From assembly GCA_017643025.1 (NCBI GenBank), contig JAEPOG010000003.1, positions 310,001 through 374,000 of the forward strand: a stretch of DNA of 64,000 nucleotides, in the 5' to 3' direction. This document shows, one piece after another, positions 52,567 to 63,397 of this stretch (the stretch's first letter is position 1; every line of letters begins with the position of its first letter). The translations under genes were made by a program, and so were the position numbers. Below the pieces are notes generated by a model, which saw only the letters and a program-made list of their open reading frames with translations, made no database searches and was not told the DNA's origin. This stretch comes from Rhizobiaceae bacterium. Its GTDB lineage: Bacteria; Pseudomonadota; Alphaproteobacteria; Rhizobiales; Rhizobiaceae.

Positions 52567-53064
52567 ATGTCTGAAGTTTCAATGGTCGTGAACGGCCGGA
52601 GGGTTTCCGGTACCGTTGAGGACCGTACGTTGCTCGTTCATTTCCTGCGCGAGAACCAGGGTCTGACCGGCACCCACGTCGGATGCGACACCTCCCAGTG
52701 CGGCGCGTGCGTCGTGCATATGGACGGCAAGGCCGTGAAATCCTGCTCGATGCTGGCCGCCCAGGCTTCCGGCTCCGAGATCGTCACGATCGAGGGGCTG
52801 GCCAACGGTGCCGACCTTCATCCTGTCCAGGCCGCCTTCAAGGAGCATCACGGGCTGCAATGCGGTTTCTGTACGCCGGGCATGATCATGGCCGCGGTGG
52901 ACATGATCAACCGCCACCCCGGCGGCCTCGACGAGAAGACCGTGCGCGCCGAGCTCGAGGGCAATATCTGCCGCTGCACCGGCTACCACAATATCGTCAA
53001 GGCCATCCTCGCGGCGTCTCAGACGATGGCGAAGGGCAAAGGCAAGACAAAAAAAGCTGCTTGA
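52567..53064 (+). CDS. coxS: Aerobic CO-dehydrogenase-family small subunit, 2Fe-2S (CoxS-like)
   Basis: Iron-sulfur subunit of a molybdenum hydroxylase, 165 aa. Plant-type ferredoxin cluster in [23 protein letters not shown] and second cluster in [12 protein letters not shown]...[15 protein letters not shown]; all eight Cys present. The start at 52567 follows GGAGGAGG by 5 nt. First gene of an S-L-M order, which is typical of form II rather than true form I CO dehydrogenase (M-S-L). Confidence 0.92.
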   Translation: MSEVSMVVNGRRVSGTVEDRTLLVHFLRENQGLTGTHVGCDTSQCGACVVHMDGKAVKSCSMLAAQASGSEIVTIEGLANGADLHPVQAAFKEHHGLQCGFCTPGMIMAAVDMINRHPGGLDEKTVRAELEGNICRCTGYHNIVKAILAASQTMAKGKGKTKKAA

Positions 53065-53075
53065 TCACGGGAGTG

Positions 53076-53099
53076 GGGCAGTAGGCATTGGGCAGTAGG
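53076..53099 (+). repeat. GGGCAGTAGG direct repeat between coxS and coxL
   Basis: GGGCAGTAGG at 53076-53085 and again at 53090-53099, separated by CATT. The 114-nt gap is otherwise unremarkable: a Pro/Ala-rich open frame here is a shadow, and GGAGGAGG precedes coxL. Similar short repeat elements occur at 30646-30759. Confidence 0.5.
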
Positions 53100-53178
53100 G
53101 AAGAGCTGCCTTCAAACGCCTCACCTGCTGCCGACGGCCTTACTCCCTTGCGACCCTTGAACCGGAGGAGGTTCGACT

Positions 53179-55533
<2,355 letters not shown>

Positions 55534-55545
55534 GGAGAAACCCAG

Positions 55546-56346
55546 ATGTATCAGACCAACTACCACCGCGCTTCCTCGGTCGCTGACGCCGTGAAGCTTC
55601 AGAAGAAGGCCGACGACGGCAAGTTCGTCTCCGGCGGCATGACGCTGATCCAGACGATGAAACAGCGGCTGGCCGCGCCGTCGGACCTCATAGACCTGCG
55701 CCACATCAAGGAGCTGAAGGGCGTCAAGGTTTCCGGCAAGAGCGTCACCATCGGCGCGGCGACCACGCACGCCGAGGTCGCAAGCGACGCCAAGCTGGCC
55801 AAGGCCTGCCCGGCGATCTGCCATCTCGCCGCCCATATCGGCGATCCGCATGTGCGCAACATGGGCACGATCGGCGGTTCGGTAGCCAACAACGACCCGG
55901 CGGCCGATTACCCCGCAGCCATGCTTGCGCTCGACGCCACCATCGTCACCAATAAGCGCGAGATCGCCGCGGCGAAGTTCTTCACCGGGCTGTTCGAGAC
56001 GGCGCTCAAGGACGACGAGATCGTCACGGCGGTGACCTTCACCGTTCCCGACAAGTGCGGCTACTCGAAGTTCCCCAATCCGGCCTCGCGCTACGCCATG
56101 ACTGGAGTGTTCGTCGCCAAGCGCAAGGATGGCGTGAAGGCAGCCGTCACCGGCGCCGGGGATGATGGCGTGTTTCGCTCGAAGGAAGTCGAGGCCGCGC
56201 TGTCGAAAAAATTCGACGCTTCGGCGCTGGACGGTGTGAAGGTTTCGGCAAAGAACCTGATGACCGACATCCATGCCACGGCCGAATATCGCGCCAATCT
56301 GATCGTCGTGATGGCCAAGCGGGCTGTCGCCGCGGCGAACGGTTAG
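55546..56346 (+). CDS. coxM: CO-dehydrogenase-family medium subunit, FAD-binding (CoxM-like)
   Basis: Flavoprotein subunit, 266 aa, passing electrons from the 2Fe-2S subunit to FAD. FAD contacts: [35 protein letters not shown] and [26 protein letters not shown], as in CoxM. The first loop is SGGMT instead of the AGGHS of CO dehydrogenase. Last gene of the SLM operon; a bidirectional-looking hairpin follows. No coxD/E/F maturation genes are next to it. Confidence 0.92.
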   Translation: MYQTNYHRASSVADAVKLQKKADDGKFVSGGMTLIQTMKQRLAAPSDLIDLRHIKELKGVKVSGKSVTIGAATTHAEVASDAKLAKACPAICHLAAHIGDPHVRNMGTIGGSVANNDPAADYPAAMLALDATIVTNKREIAAAKFFTGLFETALKDDEIVTAVTFTVPDKCGYSKFPNPASRYAMTGVFVAKRKDGVKAAVTGAGDDGVFRSKEVEAALSKKFDASALDGVKVSAKNLMTDIHATAEYRANLIVVMAKRAVAAANG

Positions 56347-56356
56347 CATCAAATCT

Positions 56357-56386
56357 GATCGAGGCTCGCTGGTGCGAGCCTCGATC
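56357..56386. terminator. Hairpin between convergent coxM and ABC-2 permease genes
   Basis: GATCGAGGCTCGC, loop TGGT, GCGAGCCTCGATC: a perfect 13-bp stem ending at the stop codon of the minus-strand gene, 11 nt after the coxM stop. On the minus strand it is followed by AGATTTGATG. Likely to terminate both convergent transcripts. Confidence 0.7.
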
Positions 56387-57123
56387 TAACCAGCCTGTCT
56401 GTTTGCGAAGCGATACAGCACCACGGCCGCCGCGATGTGGACCGTGAATGCCAGCAGCGCAATCACGATCATCGGCAGATGCGGGCTGCTCGATAGACCG
56501 AGCAGTTCACCGACCCAGAATGTCGGCACGAAACCGCCGAGATAGCGCAGCGGCGACGGGATCGCCGCCAACAATGCCCCGGCGCTGGCGATGTTGACGA
56601 GCTTGGTGATGGCGAGGCCTTCGACCTTGTTTCGCGCCAGTGCGGGCAGGACCAGCGCAGAAGCCACTGCCTGCATGGCAACTAGCGCGCTGATCAGCAC
56701 CGCCAGCGGCCAATCTGCCTCCGGGATCATGATGGGCGCGCCGACCAGCGTCACGCCGACTGCGAGCAGCACGGTGACGGATATTCGGTAGGCCATGAAG
56801 CCGCTCTTGCCGGTCGGCGTCGTGTCCAGCGCCAGCAGCGGGCCTTCGTCGCGATCTTCGAGAAACAGGAAACCGGTGACCCAGCCGATGATGAAGGCCG
56901 GCAGGCAGATCGCCACCGCCGCAACATAGCGGGAGAGGGCTTCAATGTCGAAGGCCGCGAGCGCGGCGCGGTCCATGGCCTCGGCGCCGAAATGGAAGGC
57001 GATGGCAGGAACGATTGAAAGCACGGTCCCGAACATAAGGGTCGGGTCGCGGCTGACATTCATGGCGTCCGAGAGGAAAAGACGCCCGAAGCGGCGGGGT
57101 GCGAACACCGAAAGCACGCTCAT
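56386..57123 (-). CDS. ABC-2 type exporter permease (second of pair)
   Basis: Membrane protein, 245 aa from ATG 57123, which overlaps the upstream gene stop as ATGA; the longer frame upstream is a shadow. About six hydrophobic segments. Pattern: RFGRLFLSDAMNVSRDPTLMFGTVLSIVPAIAFHFG and FLFLEDRDEGPLLALDTTPTGKSGFMAYR, which looks like the coupling region of ABC-2 permeases of the type described for mycobacterial fluoroquinolone exporters (Rv2686c-Rv2688c). Exported substrate unknown. Confidence 0.8.
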   Translation of the reverse strand: MSVLSVFAPRRFGRLFLSDAMNVSRDPTLMFGTVLSIVPAIAFHFGAEAMDRAALAAFDIEALSRYVAAVAICLPAFIIGWVTGFLFLEDRDEGPLLALDTTPTGKSGFMAYRISVTVLLAVGVTLVGAPIMIPEADWPLAVLISALVAMQAVASALVLPALARNKVEGLAITKLVNIASAGALLAAIPSPLRYLGGFVPTFWVGELLGLSSSPHLPMIVIALLAFTVHIAAAVVLYRFANRQAG

Positions 57124-57818
57124 TTGCCGCCGAGCTCCCCTTCGAGGCTGCGGATGCCCCACCATGCGCCGGCAGCCGCCGCGACGGCGGAGACGCCAAG
57201 CATCATGCTTATCTGGACAGTACCGGCGCTGCCGGCGCCGAAGCTGACAAGGATCAGCTTGAGCTGCGACGCAGCGGGAATAGCGACCGCCCAGCCGGGC
57301 ATCGGATCGTAGAGGGCGAGCAGGCAGGGCAACACCACGGGAACGAGCAATCCGGTGGAACCGATCAAATAGGACGAGACAGTCTTGAAAAGCCGCGCGA
57401 CCGGCACCCCGATACCGATGAACTGGATCGACGTCAGGACCGTTGCCGCAAGCAGAAGCGCCCAATTGACCTCAGCGTGGACCGTCGCGCCGATTACCGT
57501 CACCGCGACGATTGCGACCAGCGTCAGCGTAAGCGCCTTCGACCAGAAATAGTCCGCTGGCGAGACAGGCGTGATGGCGAGCGCCGCGCGGGCGCCTTCC
57601 GCCTTCTCGAGCATCATCAGCGCGCCGAGAAAGAAGAAGCCGAGAACGGCGGGGTCGGAATAGACCACGATGCCGACCGCCCACGCAGGCAGCCACTCAC
57701 CCAGCATCGTGAGCAGGACGGCATAGAATGCGACGACAAACGCATAGGCATAGTAGATGCCGTAGCGATGCTGCAGACGTGCGTCGAGGCCAAGCAGGGT
57801 CGTGAAGCGCGCGCTCAT
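57120..57818 (-). CDS. ABC-2 type exporter permease (first of pair)
   Basis: Membrane protein, 232 aa, six hydrophobic segments. Pattern: LLGLDARLQHRYGIYYAYAFVVAFYAVLL at the N-terminus, and FFLGALMMLEKAEGARAALAITPVSPADYFWSKALTLTL, which parallels the EDRDEGPLLALDTTP region of its partner. The two permeases appear to be diverged paralogues forming a heterodimer. Overlaps both neighbours by 4 nt. Confidence 0.8.
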   Translation of the reverse strand: MSARFTTLLGLDARLQHRYGIYYAYAFVVAFYAVLLTMLGEWLPAWAVGIVVYSDPAVLGFFFLGALMMLEKAEGARAALAITPVSPADYFWSKALTLTLVAIVAVTVIGATVHAEVNWALLLAATVLTSIQFIGIGVPVARLFKTVSSYLIGSTGLLVPVVLPCLLALYDPMPGWAVAIPAASQLKLILVSFGAGSAGTVQISMMLGVSAVAAAAGAWWGIRSLEGELGGK

Positions 57819-58678
57819 TCCGGCGGCCCCGTCTCTATGCCAGTCGCCTTGATGAACACGTCGTCGAGGCTCGCTTCCAGAGTATGCATGGAGACCACCT
57901 CGGTGGAGGCGATAAGGCTGCGGAAGTCCTCGTTCACGCCAATCCCGTCCATCGGGAAGGAGGCCTTGTCCAGGCCGTCGCCGGCGCGGGTTGTCACCTC
58001 AAGCACGCGCTGGCCGTACTCTCGCTTCAGCGCTTCCGGCTTGCCGGTCACGGGGATGTGGCCGTGTGCCAGGAAGCCGACGCGGTCGCAGATTTCATCC
58101 GCCTCCGCCATGTTGTGCGTCGTGAGAAAAACAGTTTTGCCCTCGGCCTTCAGTCTCAGGATGAGCGCGCGTGTCATCCGCGCACGCGCCGGGTCCTGGC
58201 CCGTCGTCGGTTCGTCGAGGAAGAGCAGATCGGGATCGTGCAGCAGCGCGCGGCATAGGTTGAGCCGCATCTTCATGCCCTTGGAGAACGTCTCCACGCG
58301 CTGGTCGGCGGCATCCGCCAGATCGACTAGACCGAGCACATCCAGCGGGTCGCGCGTAGGGCGGTCGTAGAGTGCAGCAAACAACTTCAGGTTCTCGCGT
58401 GCGGTAAGCCGCAGATAAAGCGTCGGCAGCTCGAAGCTTACGCCGATGCGCTCATAGAATTCCCGTCCCATCGAACCGACGGGTTGGCCGAACACGCGGG
58501 CCTCGCCGCTGAAACCGCCGAGCAGGCCCATCAGGATACGCTGTGTCGTCGATTTGCCGGCGCCGGATGGGCCGAGCAGGCCGTAGACTTCGCCGTCGGC
58601 GATCGAAAAGTTCAGTCCCGCAAGGGTCGGACCTGTCGCCCCGGGATAGGTGAATGACAGGTTCTCGACTTCAATCAT
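57815..58678 (-). CDS. ABC exporter ATP-binding protein
   Basis: ABC ATPase, 287 aa, starting at 58678 (MIEVENLSFTYPGATGP), overlapping the previous gene by 8 nt. Walker [10 protein letters not shown], signature TFSKGMKMRLNLCRALLHDP (SKGM in place of SGGQ, seen in DrrA-type and fluoroquinolone-exporter ATPases), Walker B LLFLDEPTTGQDP, H-loop TTHNMAEADEICDR. Forms an exporter with the two following permeases. Confidence 0.88.
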   Translation of the reverse strand: MIEVENLSFTYPGATGPTLAGLNFSIADGEVYGLLGPSGAGKSTTQRILMGLLGGFSGEARVFGQPVGSMGREFYERIGVSFELPTLYLRLTARENLKLFAALYDRPTRDPLDVLGLVDLADAADQRVETFSKGMKMRLNLCRALLHDPDLLFLDEPTTGQDPARARMTRALILRLKAEGKTVFLTTHNMAEADEICDRVGFLAHGHIPVTGKPEALKREYGQRVLEVTTRAGDGLDKASFPMDGIGVNEDFRSLIASTEVVSMHTLEASLDDVFIKATGIETGPPE

Positions 58679-60362
58679 TCGACCCGGCCGTTTCGAACAG
58701 GTTGGGTATGGCGATCTGGCGCACAAATATCGTCCCTTGCGGAAAGACCGTCACCTTGGCCAGCGCGCCCGAGCTCTTGTCCGATCTCTGGTCAAACAGG
58801 AAATTGCCGAGGGAATAGAGCATCGCGGTGTCGCCGCCGCCCAGCGCCTTGATGCCCGTGCTCGCTCTATGGGGGTGGGCGCCGATGATCGCCGCCACGC
58901 CGCGGCGGCGCATTTCGTCGGCCAGATGGCTCTCGCGTGGGCCGGGCTCGGTCAGATATTCGCGTCCCCAGTGCACGAAGGCCAGCACGGGCGTTTCGGC
59001 GTCCTCGACCAGCAAGCGGTCGAGCAGGTCCGCATCGATGAGATCCGCCTTGCGGGTGGCGTTGCTGTCGATGTCGGTGAGGCCGACGACGGTCAGGCCC
59101 GGAAAGTCGAGCCGGCCGCCCTGGCCGAACCACGGGATGCCGTTTTCATTGAGGGTGCGCACTGTCTCGGCAAGTCCGGTCTCGCCGATGTCGCTCGTGT
59201 GGTTGTTTGCGAGGCCGACCGCGGCGACATTCATGCGCTTGAACCATTCGAGCGCGAGATCCCGCGGCATGGCGAGCACCATTTCGTCGAGAACCGACGG
59301 CACGTCGGGCAGGAGCACGCCTTCCAGATTGACGACCATCGGCAGGCCGCCGGTTGCCTCCCTGACAGCCGCTTCGACGCGATCGGCCGCGTCGGCATCC
59401 GAAAGCGCCGGGGTCATCGCCCGGCCGAAGAATGTGTCGCCGGCAAAGTAGTATGTCGCGTTTCCCGGTAGCGACTTGAGTTCGGTCCCGTCATCCGGCA
59501 CGAATCCGACGATCATGTAGCTGGTCGTCTCGGCGACAAACGCGTCCGTGTATTGCTGCATGTTCTCGTTGGCGAGCACTTGCGGCGTCGCGCTCTTGGT
59601 ACGCGATTGCACGGCAAGATGCACATACATCGCCCCGAGCGTGTCGAGATGGTCCGGCTGTACAAGGCGGGCGAGATCGTCCAGCGAGCCGGACGAAAGT
59701 ATGTTGAGCGTCTGCTGATCGCGCTGGCGTGCCACATGATGCGGCAGGTAATGCGAAAAATCGGTCGATTGCACGATCAGCGTTTCGTCGTCCATGAGCG
59801 GCTGTAGCGCTTCCGCCAACCGCTCCCAGTCTGCGCGGGTCGAGCGAATGGACACCGCGATTGGTACAATGGGTGTCTGGGAATGAAGTTGGCTAATGAA
59901 TGGCAGCAGCGATCTGAGCCCATGGTCGGAGGAAAGCGCGCAGTTCTCCTCAATGCCGAGGTCGGCTCTGGCGAGTAGCGCATTGACCGGCTCGGCATCG
60001 ATCTCAACCGGATCGAGCACTGTCTCGAACCCGTGTCGCACGGTTCCGAATGGCTGCTTCAAGGTGCGAAAATGATCGGGAAAAAGCAGGATTATGCGCC
60101 GGTAGCGGTGACCCGCAGTCAGCTTCATTCCCTGCGCCATCAAATGGTCCGCAAGCAAGTGGTGCGGAACCGTAATGCCGGACAGACGTGCCGTGGCGGG
60201 GGCAATCGTCTCGGCCTTCGCCATGGCCTGCTCGAAGATATCAGCGTCCTTGTAGAACGCGTCGAAGAGCGCGCCCGTATCGGGGCACTCGGCGCCAGCC
60301 GACTGGCCGGCCGACGCCAACACGAACAACAACGCCAGCAGCCACGAACGCGCCGTGTTCAT
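58671..60362 (-). CDS. Exported fusion of a MEMO/AmmeMemoRadiSam-B domain and a CapA-like domain
   Basis: 563 aa with a Sec signal peptide (MNTARSWLLALLFVLASAGQSAGAE). Residues about 55-290 are MEMO1-like: GITVPHHLLADHLM, ILLFPDHF, SSDHGLRSLLPFISQL and STDFSHYLPHHVA carry the His/Asp set of that dioxygenase-like fold. Residues about 300-545 are CapA/PgsA-like: YYFAGDTFFGRAM, VVNLEGVLL, VGLANNHTSDIGETGL, FVHWGREYL, IIGAHPH and YSLGNFLFDQ, the metallophosphatase-like metal-site motifs of poly-glutamate capsule proteins. I do not know this pairing as a described protein. It is encoded between a secreted caspase and an ABC exporter with 4- and 8-nt overlaps. Confidence 0.85.
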   Translation of the reverse strand: MNTARSWLLALLFVLASAGQSAGAECPDTGALFDAFYKDADIFEQAMAKAETIAPATARLSGITVPHHLLADHLMAQGMKLTAGHRYRRIILLFPDHFRTLKQPFGTVRHGFETVLDPVEIDAEPVNALLARADLGIEENCALSSDHGLRSLLPFISQLHSQTPIVPIAVSIRSTRADWERLAEALQPLMDDETLIVQSTDFSHYLPHHVARQRDQQTLNILSSGSLDDLARLVQPDHLDTLGAMYVHLAVQSRTKSATPQVLANENMQQYTDAFVAETTSYMIVGFVPDDGTELKSLPGNATYYFAGDTFFGRAMTPALSDADAADRVEAAVREATGGLPMVVNLEGVLLPDVPSVLDEMVLAMPRDLALEWFKRMNVAAVGLANNHTSDIGETGLAETVRTLNENGIPWFGQGGRLDFPGLTVVGLTDIDSNATRKADLIDADLLDRLLVEDAETPVLAFVHWGREYLTEPGPRESHLADEMRRRGVAAIIGAHPHRASTGIKALGGGDTAMLYSLGNFLFDQRSDKSSGALAKVTVFPQGTIFVRQIAIPNLFETAGSND

Positions 60363-63300
60363 GGCCGGGCGAGGAGGAAATTGGACGTCTGCGAAATGTG
60401 GTAGAACGGTTCCTGCTTGCTGCCGCTTAGTCGCACAACCTCGCGATATATATAGTCGGCTAAACCCAGCAGGCGCACCCCGTCATCGCCGGTGCGTGCT
60501 TCACCGCGCAGGCCTTGCAGTACCGAGTAGGTGAAGATGCCGTGGCCAAGCTCCGCCAGCTCGCCTGCCGTGTTGTTGGCGGCGGTTGCGGAGAAAACAA
60601 TCACGCGGGCGTCCGCCGCTTCCTTTTCGAGCCTTGGGTTGAAGGCGTTCGCGGCGTGGCAGGTGTCGAGCAGCATGATGCGCCGGCCCTTCGCACGCTC
60701 CACGGCCCGCTGGATGTCCGACCACTCGACCAGCGACGAGCGTCGCCAGTCGTTTTCATCCCGTTTGCGCCCATCCGTCGGGATGAAATAATAGTCCTCC
60801 TCGATATTGATGCCATGTCCCGCCACGAAGATGATTGTCGTGTCTTCTGGGCCCGGCAGGTCGAGGAAGTCGACCAGTTCGTCGCCGATCGTATCGGCCT
60901 CGGGATCGAGCACTTCCGATCCGCCAAGAAGCGCCTCCACCGCAGCGCGGCGATCGGCGTCTTCGTCCAGCGCATCGCGGTTGACCAGCACGAGCGACTC
61001 CATGCCGCTGTAGAGCGGTGCGGTCTTGTCGGCGATGACGCGCAGGATTTCGGCGGCGTCATCGACCGGGTAGGCCAGGTCGCAGGAGCGGCCATTGCAG
61101 TCGGTCGGCAGGAACGGATACTCCTCGACGCCGATCACGGCGACATAGAGCTTGCCCTTGTTTTCGTCGGCTGCGGATCGTCGGGCCAGCGCCGTAACGC
61201 CCCGTTCCGTCACATAGCCGAATTCGTTCAGGCCCGAGACGAGGATTTCGTTCTGGCCGTCCTCGACAGGCACTTCGATGATGAGGCGGTTGGACTGCCC
61301 GTCGCCGCCGACAGACCGGGAGGCATATTCGTCGATGCGTCGGTCGTTGGCGAGCACCGTGAAACGCGAGGCGAGCGCTTCCGCGTCGTCGGCGCCGATG
61401 ATCTCCACGGCCACGAATCCGTCTCCGGCAGGCACGTCCTCTGCCAAGCGGATCTCGAATTCGGGAGGCTTGCGTTGCAGCAATTCGTGCAGCTGGCCGT
61501 CGGTTCCGCGCAACTCGCGGGCGGCCTGCGAAGCGTCGCCAAGTATGATTGCGCGGCGCACGATCTCGGGGCTGTGCAGATGCTGGCGCAGCTGGCGCGC
61601 GCGGACGAAGCGCGCTTCGCTGTCCTGCCCCTGGTTGACATGCCAGCCGACCAGCCGGTCGCCGTTGGGGGACGAATTGAAGTACCCCTGCGGCGTCCAC
61701 ACGATCCAGTCCGAGCCGGCGAAGAACATCGACACAATCAGTTCGCGGCTGTCGAGGTTCCACAGCCTCATTGTCTGGTCGCTGCTACCGGTGAGCAGCC
61801 GCTGCGCAGCCGGCGCTTCCGCGACGGCAAGAACATGGCCGCTGTGTCCGCCCAGAAATTCGCCGGCAAACGCCCCACTGTCCGTCGAATAGGCGATCAT
61901 CGTACCGTCGGAGCCACCAGTGACGAATTCCTCCGCCGACGCGAGCAGCGTAAAGGCGGTATGGTTGTAGCCGTTCGTCTCGTCATTCTCGATTGTCTCG
62001 ACTGTTTCGCCGGACCTGATCAGTTCGAGCAGCGCGTCCTCAAGCCCGTAATCGCCGCCCGGCCCGGCCCTCAGCAGGAAGTCTCCCGCCTGATGAACCG
62101 AGCGACGGAGACCTGCCCCGTCAACCACCCCGTTTTCCGGGTTCTCGAAACTGCGATCCGGGTTCGGCAGGCGCATTGTCATCGTCAGTTCACCCAGCGC
62201 CTCCGGGCATGACACGGCGTCGGGGCAGGCGTTCTCGGTGCCCCAGGCAATCCGTCCGGCGCCGGAATCGATCGCAACGGAAAACACCGGGCGTCCCGTT
62301 CCGGACAGCGCGGTGCGTTCGAGGCCGCTCGCGGCATCCCACAGCCGGATCGTATTCGCGGTCCCGCCAGCGGTAACGACCGTGGCGCCGTCGGGCATGC
62401 CCGCGCCTGCAGTGACCGAATTGTCGTGCCCTCGGAATTCGGAGACAAAGGTTTGGCTGTCGAGGCTCCAGACGACGCTGCGGTTTCGGTCGGCGCAGTT
62501 GTAGCCGCAACTGATCGCGAGCATTGTATTGCCGGCGAAAGTCAGCGATCCGATCTGAAAGCCGAGTGTAGGCAGGGCGGCCACCAACGCTCCGTCTGCG
62601 GCAGACCAGACTCGCACGGCCCCGTCCTGCGACGCGGTGGCGAACACAGTGCCGTCCGCGCTGACGGTCAGGTCGGTCAATGGCTGGTCGCGCAATGTCT
62701 CCGCATCGGGCGTTTCAATCTCCTCGCCGGACGCCATGTTCCACAGCCGCATCCCGTTGTCGGTAGTAGCGGCGATGAGCCGGCTTCCGCCCAGCGCGAA
62801 GCGCACTCGGTGGATCTGCCACGAATTCGCGTCGAGCTGAGCCCGTAACCGCCAGCCGCTCGTTTCGGCGTCAGACCGCTCCCACACAAAGGCCAGCCCA
62901 TCGCCGTCGCCAGCCGCTAGGAGAGCGCCGTCAGGCGAGAAGTCCAGGTCGTAGACCGCGTATTCGTGCCCCTTCAGCACCGCCTTCAGGCGGCCCGTTG
63001 CCGTATCGAACAGGCGGATGTCGCCATAGGGCGGCCGGTCGCCAAAACCTTGACCGAAAAATCCCGCCGCCGCGATCGTATCGCCGTCCGGCGAGATGGC
63101 GACGGCGAAGACCTTGCCTTCATTGCCGGGGCCGATCTGGCCCCGGATGGTGCGGATCGTGCGCCCGGACCGCCAGTCCCAGAGCCGGATCGTCTTGTCG
63201 TCGGAGGCCGACACGATCAGTTCGCCGTCGGCCGAGACGGCAATGTCGCGTATCGCGGCGCGATGCCCGCCCGTATCGAGATCGAGGTGAAAATCGACAG

Positions 63301-63394
63301 TGCCGTCCTGTGCCGCTGCCGGCGAGTGCGCCAGAAGGGCGGGAAACACCAGCGCGGCAAGCGCGCCCAGCAGCCATCGAGCGAATGTCCGCAC
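60359..63394 (-). CDS. Exported WD40-repeat protein with C-terminal caspase-like (peptidase C14) domain
   Basis: 1011 aa. Signal peptide ends at SPAAAQ (about residue 29). Residues about 40-620 hold WD40 repeats (for example SASDDKTIRLWDWRSG, ATASQDGAVRVWSAADG, TGSSDQTMRLWNLDSR), enough for two propellers. About 650-740 is a beta-rich linker. The caspase domain (about 745-1000) starts KLYVAVIGVEEYPFL and has catalytic His860 in FVAGHGINIEE and Cys912 in MLLDTCHAANAF, as in metacaspases (orthocaspases). Such enzymes cut after Arg/Lys in the known cases. It is predicted to act in the periplasm or outside, unusual for a caspase. Overlaps the MEMO-CapA gene by 4 nt. Confidence 0.9.
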   Translation of the reverse strand: MRTFARWLLGALAALVFPALLAHSPAAAQDGTVDFHLDLDTGGHRAAIRDIAVSADGELIVSASDDKTIRLWDWRSGRTIRTIRGQIGPGNEGKVFAVAISPDGDTIAAAGFFGQGFGDRPPYGDIRLFDTATGRLKAVLKGHEYAVYDLDFSPDGALLAAGDGDGLAFVWERSDAETSGWRLRAQLDANSWQIHRVRFALGGSRLIAATTDNGMRLWNMASGEEIETPDAETLRDQPLTDLTVSADGTVFATASQDGAVRVWSAADGALVAALPTLGFQIGSLTFAGNTMLAISCGYNCADRNRSVVWSLDSQTFVSEFRGHDNSVTAGAGMPDGATVVTAGGTANTIRLWDAASGLERTALSGTGRPVFSVAIDSGAGRIAWGTENACPDAVSCPEALGELTMTMRLPNPDRSFENPENGVVDGAGLRRSVHQAGDFLLRAGPGGDYGLEDALLELIRSGETVETIENDETNGYNHTAFTLLASAEEFVTGGSDGTMIAYSTDSGAFAGEFLGGHSGHVLAVAEAPAAQRLLTGSSDQTMRLWNLDSRELIVSMFFAGSDWIVWTPQGYFNSSPNGDRLVGWHVNQGQDSEARFVRARQLRQHLHSPEIVRRAIILGDASQAARELRGTDGQLHELLQRKPPEFEIRLAEDVPAGDGFVAVEIIGADDAEALASRFTVLANDRRIDEYASRSVGGDGQSNRLIIEVPVEDGQNEILVSGLNEFGYVTERGVTALARRSAADENKGKLYVAVIGVEEYPFLPTDCNGRSCDLAYPVDDAAEILRVIADKTAPLYSGMESLVLVNRDALDEDADRRAAVEALLGGSEVLDPEADTIGDELVDFLDLPGPEDTTIIFVAGHGINIEEDYYFIPTDGRKRDENDWRRSSLVEWSDIQRAVERAKGRRIMLLDTCHAANAFNPRLEKEAADARVIVFSATAANNTAGELAELGHGIFTYSVLQGLRGEARTGDDGVRLLGLADYIYREVVRLSGSKQEPFYHISQTSNFLLARP

Positions 63395-63397
63395 GGG

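Noticed and set aside
60515..62212. 565-aa open frame on the plus strand
   Set aside because: Antisense to the WD40-caspase gene; no motifs, signal or ribosome binding site.
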